From Eulemur rufifrons (lineage: Eukaryota; Chordata; Mammalia; Primates; Lemuridae): 64,000 nucleotides of DNA. Shown piece after piece: positions 47,700 to 57,860 of the stretch; position 1 is the first letter of the stretch; each line of letters opens with the position of its first letter. Location: assembly GCF_041146395.1 (NCBI RefSeq), contig NC_090989.1, forward strand, positions 245,262,843 through 245,326,842, read 5' to 3'. A program made the translations under genes and the position numbers. The notes beneath the pieces were generated by a model that saw nothing but the letters and a program-made list of their open reading frames with translations, was not told the DNA's origin and searched no databases.

Positions 47700-47860
47700 A
47701 CTGTCTGGTTTCCGATCCAGGCTCATGTGACTGAGCCTCAGTTTCCCAGATGAGGGTTTAGGGATCACAGTATCTTGCAATAGTAAGTACTCTAAATGTT
47801 TGTTATTGCTATTGTTATTGCCTATTATAAGTGATCAAATGTTTATGAAACAAACTAATA
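47700..47860 (+). mobile_element. MIR: MIR SINE fragment with central deletion
   Basis: 'tttccgatccaggctcatgtg' then 'actgagcctcagtttccca' and 'aagtactctaaatgtttgtta'. The middle is shortened. Confidence 0.65.
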
Positions 47861-48000
47861 AAAAAGCCAAATTTCATAAGGAATTTGAAGACCCACAGTT
47901 ATTGCTAGTAGAACTCAGAATATGATGCCATATTCATTTTAAGCCAAGCAAAGCCAATTCTTTAGGGAGAAGTGGGGAATGTGTTAATGCTTTTGGTTTT
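47861..48000. other. Unique DNA
   Basis: Nothing recognised. Confidence 0.3.
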
Positions 48001-48040
48001 TGGATTTTCATTTTCTTTTCTTTTTTGTTTTTCTTCTTAG

Positions 48041-48112
48041 AGGCCTTAATATGTCTAAAGAAGGATCCGTTACAACAAATTTCAGTGTTGTATGAGTGGC
48101 AAGATTACTACC
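48041..48112 (+). other. Candidate 72-nt coding exon (unproven)
   Basis: A 40-bp pyrimidine-rich stretch ends with 'ttgtttttcttcttag' at 48040, a strong 3' splice-site context. The following 72 nt end at 'tactacc|gtaagga', a fair donor with C instead of G at the last exon base. With two bases completing a split codon, the frame starting at 48043 is open through the segment (it includes Lys-Lys-Asp-Pro-Leu and Tyr-Glu-Trp-Gln-Asp-Tyr-Tyr). 72 nt is a multiple of three, so the exon would be phase-symmetric. If the donor is not used, the frame continues to a TAA at 48169-48171. I do not recognise the peptide, no repeat was recognised over it, and no partner exon was found. A chance match is still the simplest explanation. 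Confidence 0.25.
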
Positions 48113-48171
48113 GTAAGGACATGCTAAATATTGAGAAAAAAAAAATCCAGTCCATAAACAGCTGTCTATAA

Positions 48172-49364
48172 GATGTGTTTCCTAAAAAGTGTAGTAAACA
48201 CTGATTCTACTTAAATCCTGTAAGAGTTTATTGCTTATAGGAGGTTACTCTAATAAGATTATTCTCTCTTCTTGTTTTCCTCTACCTTCTCTCTCTCTCT
48301 CTCTCTTTCTTCCACTCCCTCCTCAATAATCTATGCTCAAAATAATTGGGTTGCTAGCCCATTTCTCTCTCCACAAAGATGGCTAGCAGGAGACAGTGTC
48401 TGAGAAAAAGCTCTAAATGGGGCCGGCATCCTAGAGCATTCCATCTCCTACCTGCAAAGCACTCTTGTCCATACAAATAAATCAGAAGTTGCCTTTGTGT
48501 AGTATTACCTATCATATATACAACTCTCACCAATCCCAATTTTTTTAAAAAAACATTTGTTTTCCAAACAATCTGAAATCTATAAGAGTTAATCTTTTAA
48601 AAAAATTTACCTAATCACAATTATAGCTTCTAATGAGAAGAGAAATCTGTGAGGGTCAGTAGTACAATTCTAGTTTAAAGCAAAAGAACTTGACTTTTTC
48701 ATTAGCATATTTAACTTTACCTCAGGTAAATATACCAATTTTTAAAAGTTTTTAAAAATATTCAAGAGGTTGTGTAGTACTAAAATCTGCCCCAAATACT
48801 ACCTTTAGGAACTGATGTTTTAAAAATGATAAACTCAATTCCAAAAGTCACACACTAATGGGCTTCTTTCGTAGGATAAGGGTGAGACAGCACATGGTTT
48901 TATGCCAAGTAACAGTGTTGATATGGGCTGCACCAATCTGTGTTTCATCTCAAGATGAAAAGGGGAAAGAAATCACACTTGAGAAAGCTATGAAGCTTTC
49001 TGAGATAGAATGTTGTTAGAGCGCTCTGTAATTGATGATAATGTCCCTTGGATGAGTCTGTTTATATGTGATTGGTGCAGCACGGTTAGACAAGCAGGAA
49101 AAATAAGCCATCATTTCATGAAAGATGGTTGGAGATTTTCCAATCATTTTCCGAGGTTAAACTCAGGCTCTATACAGCATCGGAATTTTAGTTGACTTTT
49201 TTTTTCCTGAATTGTGTCAAGGTATGTGGGAATTGCCCAAGGTGTTATTTTTTGTGTATGTCTTGAGATTTTAAGGCAGAAACTGTAGGATGTTCTAAAT
49301 TGCTTAGCTGACCATAGACTCTAAAACGCTAATTATTGTGAATTTGCAAATAGAACAGAAAATT
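48172..49364. other. Unique DNA with CT repeat
   Basis: (CT)n with about ten units lies at 48287-48308. No gene or interspersed repeat was recognised. Confidence 0.4.
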
Positions 49365-49525
49365 TCACTCATTCAAGAAATAATGAATATGTCAAGCACT
49401 GTGATAGGTGTGGGAGACACAGAAAAGATTGTGACTATTATTGAATTTCTGTTAAAAAAAAATACAAAACAATTTCTATAAAGGGTGATGAGTCCTATAC
49501 CAGAGGAGAGACAAGAGTGCTATGG
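49365..49525 (-). mobile_element. L2: L2 LINE 3' fragment, antisense
   Basis: 'tcactcattcaagaaataatg', 'gtcaagcactgtgataggtg', 'tgggagacacagaaaaga' and 'gggtgatgagtcctatacc' match reverse-complement L2 3' sequence. Confidence 0.65.
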
Positions 49526-49584
49526 TGGTCAGTGTTGTCAAAAATACCCTGTCTTTCTTTCCAAGCACATGAGAGACTATATAT
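49526..49584. other. Short unrecognised spacer
   Basis: Nothing recognised. Confidence 0.3.
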
Positions 49585-49910
49585 CCTGCCCCATTAACGT
49601 TAGTTTGTGGCTTTCTGACCAGTGATATGGAGTGGAGGTATCACGGATCATTTCTGGTTATAACCTTTAAAAACCAGGATGCAATTTACCATGCTCTTTT
49701 CTCTTTTTCCTTTCTGCCGTAACTGACATCATTCCCAAGGGTGGCTGATCTGGAAACCTGGGTCCTGCAGTGAAGTCAATACAGAACAGTGTTCTCATCA
49801 GACCCGTGATAAGTATATAGCAGGAGCAAGAAATCAACTTTTAATATTTTAAACCTCTGAAATCTCGGGTTTGTTACTATAGCATAACCTAAAGTATCCT
49901 AACTTGTATA
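49585..49910 (+). mobile_element. Ancient LTR-like repeat (tentative)
   Basis: The end 'gagcaagaaatcaactttta', 'ttgttactatagcataaccta', 'aagtatcctaacttgtata' follows a common mammalian LTR-like terminus ('agcaagaaataaacttttg...gcataacctagcccatcctgactaata'). The body is too diverged for a family name. Confidence 0.45.
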
Positions 49911-51189
49911 GATGCTGTGTGGGACATATAGAAGGTACACCTAATCCAAACTTGGGGAAGAGGAAAAGGAAGTGGTCCCTTGCATATTACACGTACATGC
50001 ACAAGTTATTTATATAATTATCTAATCACCTACTTAATTGTAAACTATGCGGCCATAGCACTTCGCACAAAATTTTGCCTAGTAAATGCTGGTTTAGTTG
50101 GGTGGGACAAAAATAAAGCTGTAGCTCTAGAAATTCAACTTTAGTGCTCTTTTGCAGGGCCTGTTAAACAGAATACTGGTTCTAGAGAAATCCTGGCTCT
50201 GCTTTATAATTGAGAACTTTTATGGGTGTTTATTTAGATGGGTATCAGACCATTCATCAGCAAAACTGAAATGATAATTGCATAAAAATATTTATTGTAA
50301 TCTTAGTTCAAAACAGGTAATCAACAAAATGCTATTTTTCTCCCCAAATCATTGTTCTCTCTTTCACATTCCAATGATAACAAATTCTACATGTGAAAAC
50401 TAAGGCAGCAAATATAACATTGAAACAAAGACTGTTTGAAAAATTGAAAACATGATCATTCTTTACTAAAATTAACATACATCAAGGGCCTTTTCCTTAA
50501 AATAAATTACAATTGATATAATATTAGTAAAATCCAATATCACGTAGCAAATTTTAATCCAAAGACACTTTCAGATCTTCCATTGTGAGATTTGCATGTG
50601 TCTTGTCTAAAAATTGCTACATTTGTCTTCTATCTCATCAGTAGTATCAATTTCTGAGTGATCATGGAATGCACTTGCAGACCTAGGTAAAATTTAATTC
50701 TATGCACTACTTCAGATGGCTTGAAATCAATAGAAATTTTGCATGAGTAAATTTACCAGAATTGGGTACTTAATGATTAAATGATATACACTTAAATTTT
50801 TTCAAGTATCCCCTGTGCCCTAGGCATACTTTGCTAAGTGCTGTTTCAATTCCTCCTATTCTTTGTAAAGCTAAACTCTGACTGCTTGTCTCCCATGCAA
50901 TGATTTATAAAGAAATCTTCCATTATCCTTGCTGATAAAAATGCTTTCCAATGCACACTGCTGCATCTTCAAATAGATATTCATCTCAACCAAGAAAAAA
51001 ATCTTTTTTAATGATTATAGTGCCATGATTTACAGTTGTTAGCTGAGAGAAGATTAATCCAAAGAGACTTGATGAAGTCTATGCCAAAATGCATGAGTAA
51101 CAAGTATTCAACCAAAGCAAAACACTGTGGAGTTGTGCTTCACCTTTGATGGACTCAGGCACAGATCAAACACACTGAATAAACAGACC
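49911..51189. other. Unique AT-rich DNA, no gene recognised
   Basis: Nothing recognised apart from a weak L2-like stretch at 50030-50100 ('aattgtaaactatgcggcc', 'tagtaaatgctgg'). Confidence 0.35.
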
Positions 51190-51620
51190 GAATCTTTGTA
51201 AATTCTTTACATCGACCTTCCGATTGAGTCATCAAAAGCAAAAAAATAAAAACTCTTAAAAAAGTACTGAAGACTTATCTAAATGTATATCTGAAAGGGA
51301 TCAGGAAGCTCTTGGTAAAATTGGTGCGGCTAATCTAACTGAAGCCCGTTTTGAAATGTGCCAATCAGCCTGCGTGTTAAATATCTGAGAAACTGTGTTT
51401 AGGTTTTTCTCAGCTTGAATCTGCAAACTCAAGCTATCCACATACAATTTGGATGAGCACAAGATTAGCAGCCATACTGCTCTGATTCATCTGATTTTAA
51501 TGGAACCCTTGGGGATTGACTCAATGCAGCTGACTGGTTTCTTGCTATATTAAATTGTCCCTAATCTGATTGGCTACAGCATGATATTCTAGACTATGGA
51601 CTATTTGTCAGAGCACGTTT
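51190..51620. promoter_or_regulatory. Possible conserved noncoding element (speculative)
   Basis: Repeat-free with several CpGs ('ggtgcggctaatc', 'agcccgtttt', 'gcctgcgtgtt') in an otherwise CpG-poor window. It has 'ctgattggctac' (inverted CCAAT) near 51567-51578 and balanced composition. This is texture only, with no function shown. Confidence 0.15.
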
Positions 51621-52439
51621 CTACATTTGGTTCTCTGTGAGTTTAGGCAAGTTAGCTATTTACTTAAATCCTTGATTTCTAATTTTCACAACTTGGGCAT
51701 ATGACCACCACTACCAAATGTTGTTAGGGTACAAAAACAGAAATAGAGGCTATCATTACTGACACATTACTTCACCGTTAAAACGATGATCGTGGGTTGT
51801 GAAGTTTTTAACTTCAGAAGTCCTCTTTGAAACATTTTTCAATTCTGCTTCTGAAGTGACTGTGCCTTGCTTACATTTAGCACAATCGCTCGTTCACAGG
51901 AGACATTATATAGGCATCAATGTTTCATTTCTCCACTCACCATGTGTCCCAACGCTAAAGATAAAGATTACAGTGTGAGAACTGGAGTAATTACAGCCTG
52001 CCCAACCCTAGACTCTCAAACCTCCTTGTTAAACAGGGCACCATCAGTTTACTTTCTCAAAGCTGATTTCAGCATTTTGGCAGATGTTTTATGAATGTTG
52101 TAAATGGGTACAAAATGGAGAATATCCTAATATTGAGAGTAGTAAATATTATTGTCATGAGCCTAAGGCTTCTCTGTACACATTAGAAGAAAGTACTCTC
52201 TAAAGAGAATGGTTAGGAGTTAAAAGAGAATAAATCACTATTGTAATAATCATAAAAAAGCAATTGCATGCCTGTGTTAGATATTCTCTGGGTAACAAGG
52301 TGCTAATAATTTTACTATATTAATGAAGACTTAAAGCCATAGTGGTCTACTCATTTGGACAGTATTTGCTTCAGCATTAGGAAGGCTGATGTCTTCCTTT
52401 TAAACCCGAGTTATTAACTTGACCCTGTTATGGAGAGAT
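51621..52439. other. Unique DNA, no recognised feature
   Basis: Nothing recognised. Confidence 0.35.
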
Positions 52440-52780
52440 TGCAATCCTTAATTTAAGGGTAATTTACAATGGCATCTATAACATTATATACAAATGGGAC
52501 ATTAGCTAAGAATGGAGTGGAGAGCATTCATGAATTTTTATGCTCTGTTTTGGCAAACAAAGAATCATGCCTGTGGAACAGACTGCAGACGTACACACCC
52601 TGCCTTTTTCCTGCTCTGCTCAACTCACAAACCCCAGACCATGCAGATCATGCAGAGAAATGCAAATGCAGAGGGTTCAATTGTTTTACATGAAGCACAA
52701 AGGTCTAACTCATTATTTTTTACACAAAATTGAAGAAATCAGTTTCTTCCAGAAACCTATATGCTCCTGAATTATATGTA
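52440..52780. promoter_or_regulatory. Possible conserved noncoding element (speculative)
   Basis: All three plus-strand frames are open together from about 52540 to 52693, which is unusual here. An octamer motif ATGCAAAT lies at 52660-52667 beside 'atgcagatcatgcag'. None of the three short peptides is recognisable, so a noncoding element is at least as likely as a coding one. Confidence 0.15.
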
Positions 52781-53384
52781 TATAAATATATGTATTATTT
52801 CTTAAGATCATCTAACTAGAACCTTTTAGTCCATAATAGTAATTTTAATGTTGACAGGTTGAAATGATAGTATTTTGGATATGGGTTAAATAAAATATAT
52901 TAATAAAATTAATTCCACTTGGCTTTTTAATTTTTTTTTATAGCCAATAGAAATTTACATATGTGATTGACTTCATATTTTTATGGAAATTGCTATGCCA
53001 GGGAAATGATTTTGATGTGGAAAAGACATTAGGTTGGGAAATTTGTATTGATTTGTTTACAGATTAGCTATCTATAATATCTATTTAAGACTGTTAGTTC
53101 TATTACCATAGATGATCTACCATAGGTAGATCAAGAGACTTTGAGAAAATAGAAAACAGGACAGGTGAATGCTGCTGTTGAAGAGAAGACTGAAAAAGTC
53201 TAGATCAATGTTGAGCCACTGCAGCTGGTGATGCGAATTAGACAAGTTCTGCTTGCTTCACAGCTGAGAGTCATTCCTGTTCTCATTTTCCTCTTTCTGT
53301 TAAAGTTAAGCAATACTTGGAAAAAGGAAATTCCCTTCTTAAGGATATCACAGTGGAAATACTATGAACCTCTTGATTTTGGAA
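52781..53384. other. Unique AT-rich DNA
   Basis: A small hairpin (gatctacc-ata-ggtagatc, 53114-53132) is the only structure noted. Confidence 0.35.
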
Positions 53385-53580
53385 ATTTGAGATTAGATTT
53401 TGGTTCTTGCAGCATTGCTCAGGTGGTTTTAAGAGTCACTTCACCTCTTTGATTCTGTGTTTTTTCATCTATAAAATGGAGATAATACTACTGCTCCTAG
53501 GATTAATTAAATGCTATCTTATTTAAAATGAGACTCAAACCAGTGCTTGTCACATAGCAGAGTTCAATAAATAACTGTCG
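53385..53580 (+). mobile_element. MIR: MIR SINE
   Basis: 'agagtcacttcacctctttg', 'attctgtgttttttcatct', 'ataaaatggagataatacta', 'aggattaattaaatgctatc', 'ccagtgcttgtcacatagca' and 'gagttcaataaataactg' match the forward core and tail. Confidence 0.85.
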
Positions 53581-53639
53581 TTCTTTCTCCTCCTCCACGT
53601 GGAAAGCATCTATTCTTCATAATTCAAATAAAGTCATCT

Positions 53640-53860
53640 TTACTGTGAATTCATAGCTATGCACTGTCTCCCTCTGTTTTCCATGAAACATCATACACAC
53701 TTAATTTTAATTATTTGATGTCATATCTGTTTCCCACCCACTAGACTATTGTGAACTTCTGGAGGTCAGGACCCTTCTAATTCTTCTTTGCAATCTCAGT
53801 GGAACCTGGAACACAGCAGGTGCTAAAGATGTACTGGGTGAATGAAAGGATGGGAGAATG
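53640..53860 (+). mobile_element. L2: L2 LINE 3' end
   Basis: 'cactagactattgtgaacttc', 'tggaggtcaggaccctt', 'tggaacctggaacacagcagg' and 'tgctaaagatgtactgggtg' followed by 'aatgaaagga' give the full L2 terminal order. Confidence 0.82.
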
Positions 53861-54229
53861 GCTGGGTGTTTATGGTTCAGCTTTTGAAATATTTGGGGTT
53901 GGAGTACATTGAAAACAATTCAAAGATTCCATAAATAGTAGTATATCAGTAAGGTAAGGAAAGGAATGCATAGCACCCATTTTTGTGTTCCATTTTATAT
54001 GGCTGCTCACCTGACTCTAGACAGCCATCTGGCAAACAGTCCATAAGGGGCTGCTCTATCATTGCTGGAGGAATATAGAAAGGCAAATGCTCCTGACATG
54101 GTATCACTCCTTACACAAAACATAACCCAAGAAGCCACTACCCCAGCAGTCTATAAGGCTTGACTCCCTCTACGGGGCATTGGCTCCACTCCCCAACACT
54201 CTCAACTACAAGTCTTTCCCAGCCAACCC
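53861..54229. other. Unique DNA, no recognised feature
   Basis: Nothing recognised. Confidence 0.35.
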
Positions 54230-54450
54230 TGTGCGCCACTGTCTTCCATACCTTTGGTCATCCTTCTTTTCCTACTCTTGCTCCTCTTGCCCTGCCCTCC
54301 ACTCAAGCCTTAGTAAATTCTATGTTCTTTAAGGTACATTTAGTTCAAAGACTGCTTCTGTCTTTTCTAATCAGACCAACATAAATGATCTTCACAATTC
54401 TGTCCTCATATAGTAGATTGCAGTTCCAACTGGCAATTAAAAAGCTCTTC
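54230..54450 (+). mobile_element. L2: L2 LINE ORF2/3' UTR fragment (weak)
   Basis: CT-rich 'ttcctactcttgctcctcttg' style sequence, then 'ttctttaaggtacatttag', 'ttcaaagactgcttctgtc', 'ttttctaatcagaccaaca' fits the L2 'cttcaggtctcagctcaaatgtcacttcctcc...gaccaccc' interval. Weak match. Confidence 0.45.
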
Positions 54451-55087
54451 CTGATCCATCAGTTATTTGTTTCTGTCAAGGCCTCTAGAAGATACGATTA
54501 AGGAAAGAATTGTATACTCTATTAACTATATTCATTGTGATACTTGGGTTCAGGGGCTTGTACTTTATAGCCATTAAGAAAATTGTAGTGGGACTGAAGT
54601 GAATCTCCATAATAAAATATTTAAGCCAGTGGACAATGTGGCTTTCTAAAAGTTCTTAACTTTTTGTATTTACAGAAATCAATTCTGATTCTATTTGTAT
54701 ATTAATTATGTGAGTCTAATGTCTCATATCTTCTGATTCTTTCCAAACAGAGAAGAATTCTAAGTTCCCTTTGAACATACAGGATGTAACTTGGACTCTA
54801 TGTACCTTACAGGTGGTGGTCATCGCTAAACTATGTGAGGAATGAGGGAGGGTGGAACAAGCTTACTGTTACTAAGGGCAGGATCTGGTCAAGATGTCAA
54901 GGCATCCTGGATAAGGTAATACTTTAATGGTCTACACTACAAAATAATTTTTTAAAATTATTTATTCAAAATTTATCTGTTGAGATATAGAAAAATTATT
55001 CCAATAAAAGGTTGAACATATAAATATAAATTAAAATGTTTGAAATATAAGGAATGTGGTATAAACACTCAACATAACATTTTTAAT
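54451..55087. other. Unique DNA; weak exon-like segment
   Basis: 54751-54812 lies between 'ttctttccaaacag' and 'cttacag|gtggtg' with one open frame over 62 nt. Both signals are modest and no product is recognised, so it is mentioned only. Confidence 0.25.
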
Positions 55088-55089
55088 TA

Positions 55090-55438
55090 CAGTCATGTGC
55101 CATGTAACAACATTTCAGTTAATGACAGACTGCACATAAGACTGTGGCCCCATAAGATTATAATACCATATTTTTACTATACCTTTTCTATGCTTAGATA
55201 TGTTTAGATACACAAATGCTTACCACTGTGTTACAATTGCCTACAGTTTTCAGTGCAGTAACATGCTGTCCAGGTTTGTAGCCTAGGAGCAATAGGCTAT
55301 CGCATACAGCCTAGGCGTGCAGGGGGCTACACTGTTCTAGGTTTGTGTAAACTTACTCTGTGATGTTCACACACTGAGGAAACCGACTAAAGACTCATTT
55401 CTCAGAACATATCCCCATCAGTCAACAAGGCATGACTG
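55090..55438. mobile_element. Tigger: Tigger-type (Tc1/mariner) nonautonomous element
   Basis: A 349-bp element with terminal inverted repeats (cagtcatg at 55090 and catgactg ending at 55438), flanked by the TA target duplication (55088-55089 and 55439-55440). The interior, 'aagattataataccatatttt', 'aggtttgtagcctaggagc', 'aataggctatcgcatac' and 'tctcagaacatatccccatc', matches a well-known pogo/Tigger-derived repeat (Tigger3/4-like from memory). No transposase sequence. Both ends are intact, so it is a complete short element. Confidence 0.88.
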
Positions 55439-55929
55439 TATTTGAAGTTGTCTTTTATTTCAGTATTTATTAACTACTAATTAGACATCATTAGCCAACT
55501 CTCACTTAGGATAGATGTGACTATAGGAATAAAATTTTAAAATCTCATTCTAGGTAAATAGCATTATACCATGCATTATTCAGTTTAAAAGTTTTATCTC
55601 AGGCAATTATCAGATGACTCTCATGTCTCCACTGTAAATTCGGTAGCACAGCCTGTAGTAGTCAAAGGTGGAAACTGGAGTTAATTGGTGACCATTATTT
55701 TTCTGGTATATCTCAGCAATGTTTTATTGTTGCGTGTAGACTGAGTCTAAGGCTACTTGATGCCAAGCTCACCAGAGTCTCCAGTTCAGCCCCACTCAGG
55801 AGTTAAAGATATATTCAAGGCCCCAAATCTATTGATCTAAATGGTGATCAATATAATTACTTGATTCTGTAACAGTCGGCTTGAACACCTATTGAGATCG
55901 TTCATTCATTCCTATCTTTCCCCAATTCT
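55439..55929. other. Unique DNA, no recognised feature
   Basis: Nothing recognised. Confidence 0.35.
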
Positions 55930-56110
55930 TCTGCCTAATTGCTGAAGGATCTTAGCATGTTACTATGCTTCTCTAAAGGTTCAAAACCTTGAACTATAAA
56001 ATAGTCATGATAATAGTATTTACTTCTCAGGGCTGATGTCAGGATTAAATTAGGTAATTGTTTAGGACATACAATATAATCAATGTTAGATAAATGTTAG
56101 GTAGTGATTG
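55930..56110 (+). mobile_element. MIR: MIR SINE
   Basis: 'gatcttagcatgttactatgc', 'aactataaaatagtcatgat', 'aatagtatttacttctcagg', 'gctgatgtcaggattaaatta' and 'aatgttagataaatgttaggt' match forward MIR. Confidence 0.8.
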
Positions 56111-56219
56111 CTTTACCAGGTAGAAGAATAAATAAGAAGTAGAAAAAAGCAAAGGCCAATTTACAAATGTGTAAATATCTGAGAAAATATATAAACTTCA
56201 AAGTAAAAATCTGAGCAGT

Positions 56220-56430
56220 GGCACCCAGTGAAAAGAATTTTCAGAGTCAGGCAGCTCTGGGTCTGAATCTGAGATTCACAATTTACAAGCTGTGTAATAT
56301 TAAACAGATTGCTTAACTTCTCTGAGTGTCCATGTCCTTATCTATAAAGAAGAGCTAATAACTTTCCCATAGGTTGTGAGGATTAAGGAAGAGAGCATAT
56401 GTAAAGCCCTGAAATGTAATACATGTGAGA
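56220..56430 (+). mobile_element. MIR: MIR SINE, nearly full length
   Basis: 'agagtcaggcagctctgggt', 'ctgaatctgagattcacaatt', 'tacaagctgtgtaatattaa', 'acagattgcttaacttctct' and 'gttgtgaggattaaggaag' match forward MIR. Second MIR of the same orientation within 300 bp. Confidence 0.88.
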
Positions 56431-56598
56431 GGAAAAATGTAAAAGGGTTAAATTAGTGCAGCGTTTGTATGTAGGCTGGCCCACCATAGCAGTTGATATG
56501 AAAGATGCTCTGTTTACTTGGTGATTCTTCTTCAAATACAAATAAAAATAGTTGGCCTTTATATCACCAGACTATTTTAAAATAATCTTCTGGCTGAG
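56431..56598. other. Unrecognised spacer
   Basis: Nothing recognised. Confidence 0.3.
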
Positions 56599-56973
56599 CT
56601 ACAGCTGTGCCACCTTGTTATCGCTATTTGGGCCAGGAATGTGTTTACTTGTTGAATTTCTTAGACAGGACATCAATAAACAGGCAGAGCACTTGGAAAA
56701 GCCGATTGTACCCTGAGCAGTCCTCAGGGAGAAATGGAGTAGGCCGGATGGATTACCAGGATGCTGCATAGAGGTCAATGTTGTCTGGAACCAGACTTTA
56801 AAGAGATCATGTCTCAATGCTTCACTGTGATAGAATTTGTGAAATGTCTTTTCTAAAACACTCACAAATTCTTCCTCCTGTGCCCCCGGGGATTCTGTTA
56901 TAGCTCCAAAAGGACTATCTTGTTCCACCCCTTTGTATAATTCCAAAGATATGATTAGCTTTAAGTCTCAGTA
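56599..56973 (-). other. Unassigned 125-codon open stretch
   Basis: A minus-strand frame open from about 56973 to a stop at 56599. It has no ATG at its start (the 115-codon version begins with TTG). The predicted product has an acidic patch (Glu-Glu-Glu-Phe-Val) followed by a Leu-Glu-Lys helix-like segment. I see a faint similarity in spacing to retroviral capsid sequence but cannot confirm it. No signal peptide or membrane segment. It could be a fossil of an unrecognised element or a chance frame. Confidence 0.2.
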
Positions 56974-57066
56974 ATTTGTTCAACCCCAAACTTTGGACAT
57001 ATTAAATATTCAGTAAATGTTTATTGAATTAAAGAAGTAACTTATTCAAAATAAAATATATACTTA
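56974..57066 (+). mobile_element. L2: L2-like 3' tip (weak)
   Basis: 'attaaatattcagtaaatgt', 'ttattgaattaaagaag' resembles the L2 end 'gctcaataaatgtttgttgaatgaatga'. Short. Confidence 0.45.
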
Positions 57067-57136
57067 TGATGGCTATATACAGGAAACTTCTTTAGAAAAA
57101 AATAGAGAATTTATAACAAGAGGTATAAAAAATATT
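57067..57136 (+). repeat. Local direct repeat, copy 1
   Basis: Begins 'tgatggctatatacagg' and contains 'gagaatttataacaagagg'. It aligns with copy 2 (57651-57722) at roughly 80 percent over about 70 bp. Confidence 0.75.
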
Positions 57137-57139
57137 CAT

Positions 57140-57520
57140 TCCTCATGATCCTGTTATTTTACTCCTAATATTAGGAAAAGTATAAAAATTTAACAAGATA
57201 GAATTGCTCAAGTAGATTATGGCATCTCATCATAATGTGATATTATGTCTATCCTAAAAGAAATAATTACAAAGATATTATTGCAATATTTTACAAAACA
57301 ACACTTGGTAACAGCAGTAACATACAAAAATCTCAGTTACACTATGTTAATAACCATATGAAATACATATAACCACATATGACTACTACAAAAGAATGTA
57401 AAAATATGAAAAGTTCTTAATTCAGGATGATCAAATTATTGGTATTTTCTTTGATCAAAATCTTCTTTACTATTGTTTTATTTTTAAAAATAAAAACAAA
57501 AAATGTATTTTTAAAGAGAA
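57140..57520 (+). mobile_element. L1: L1M 3' end fragment (weak)
   Basis: 'atcctgttattttactcctaa', 'ctaaaagaaataattacaaag', 'aaaacaacacttggtaacag' and the T-rich 'tttctttgatcaaaatcttct' end follow the order of an older L1M ORF2/3' UTR. Strongly diverged. Confidence 0.45.
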
Positions 57521-57650
57521 GTTAGAGAAGAGGCTTATGACTCCTCTTATAATACAAAACATTAAGTACCAGGAACAGGAACAGAAATATTAAGTACTAT
57601 TATATGTGTTCCTGTACCAGACCATCACAGGAGTCATAAATATGTAATCA

Positions 57651-57722
57651 TGATGGCATAGGAAATCGCTAGAGCTTCCTTAGAAAACAATGGAGAATTC
57701 ATAACAAGAGATATGAAAATGT
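57651..57722 (+). repeat. Local direct repeat, copy 2
   Basis: Begins 'tgatggcataggaaatcgc' and contains 'gagaattcataacaagaga'. Second copy of 57067-57136, 584 bp downstream. Confidence 0.75.
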
Positions 57723-57724
57723 TA

Positions 57725-57860
57725 GAAGTCATTATGCTTTGTAATGATAACTTAATTCATTGTCTTTCTTCCTCACTAGATGTAAGTTTCTGAGGCTCTG
57801 TGAGGGCAGGGATTATGTATGTTTTATTTAGTGCTTATCTCCTGCATTTTTACAATGACA
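57725..57860 (+). mobile_element. L2: L2 LINE 3' end
   Basis: 'cctcactagatgtaagtttct', 'gaggctctgtgagggcaggg' and 'attatgtatgttttatttag' match the L2 terminal block. Confidence 0.75.

Noticed and set aside
54751..54812. 62-nt exon-like block
   Set aside because: Both splice-like signals are weak and no product is recognised. Kept only as a note in the interval entry.
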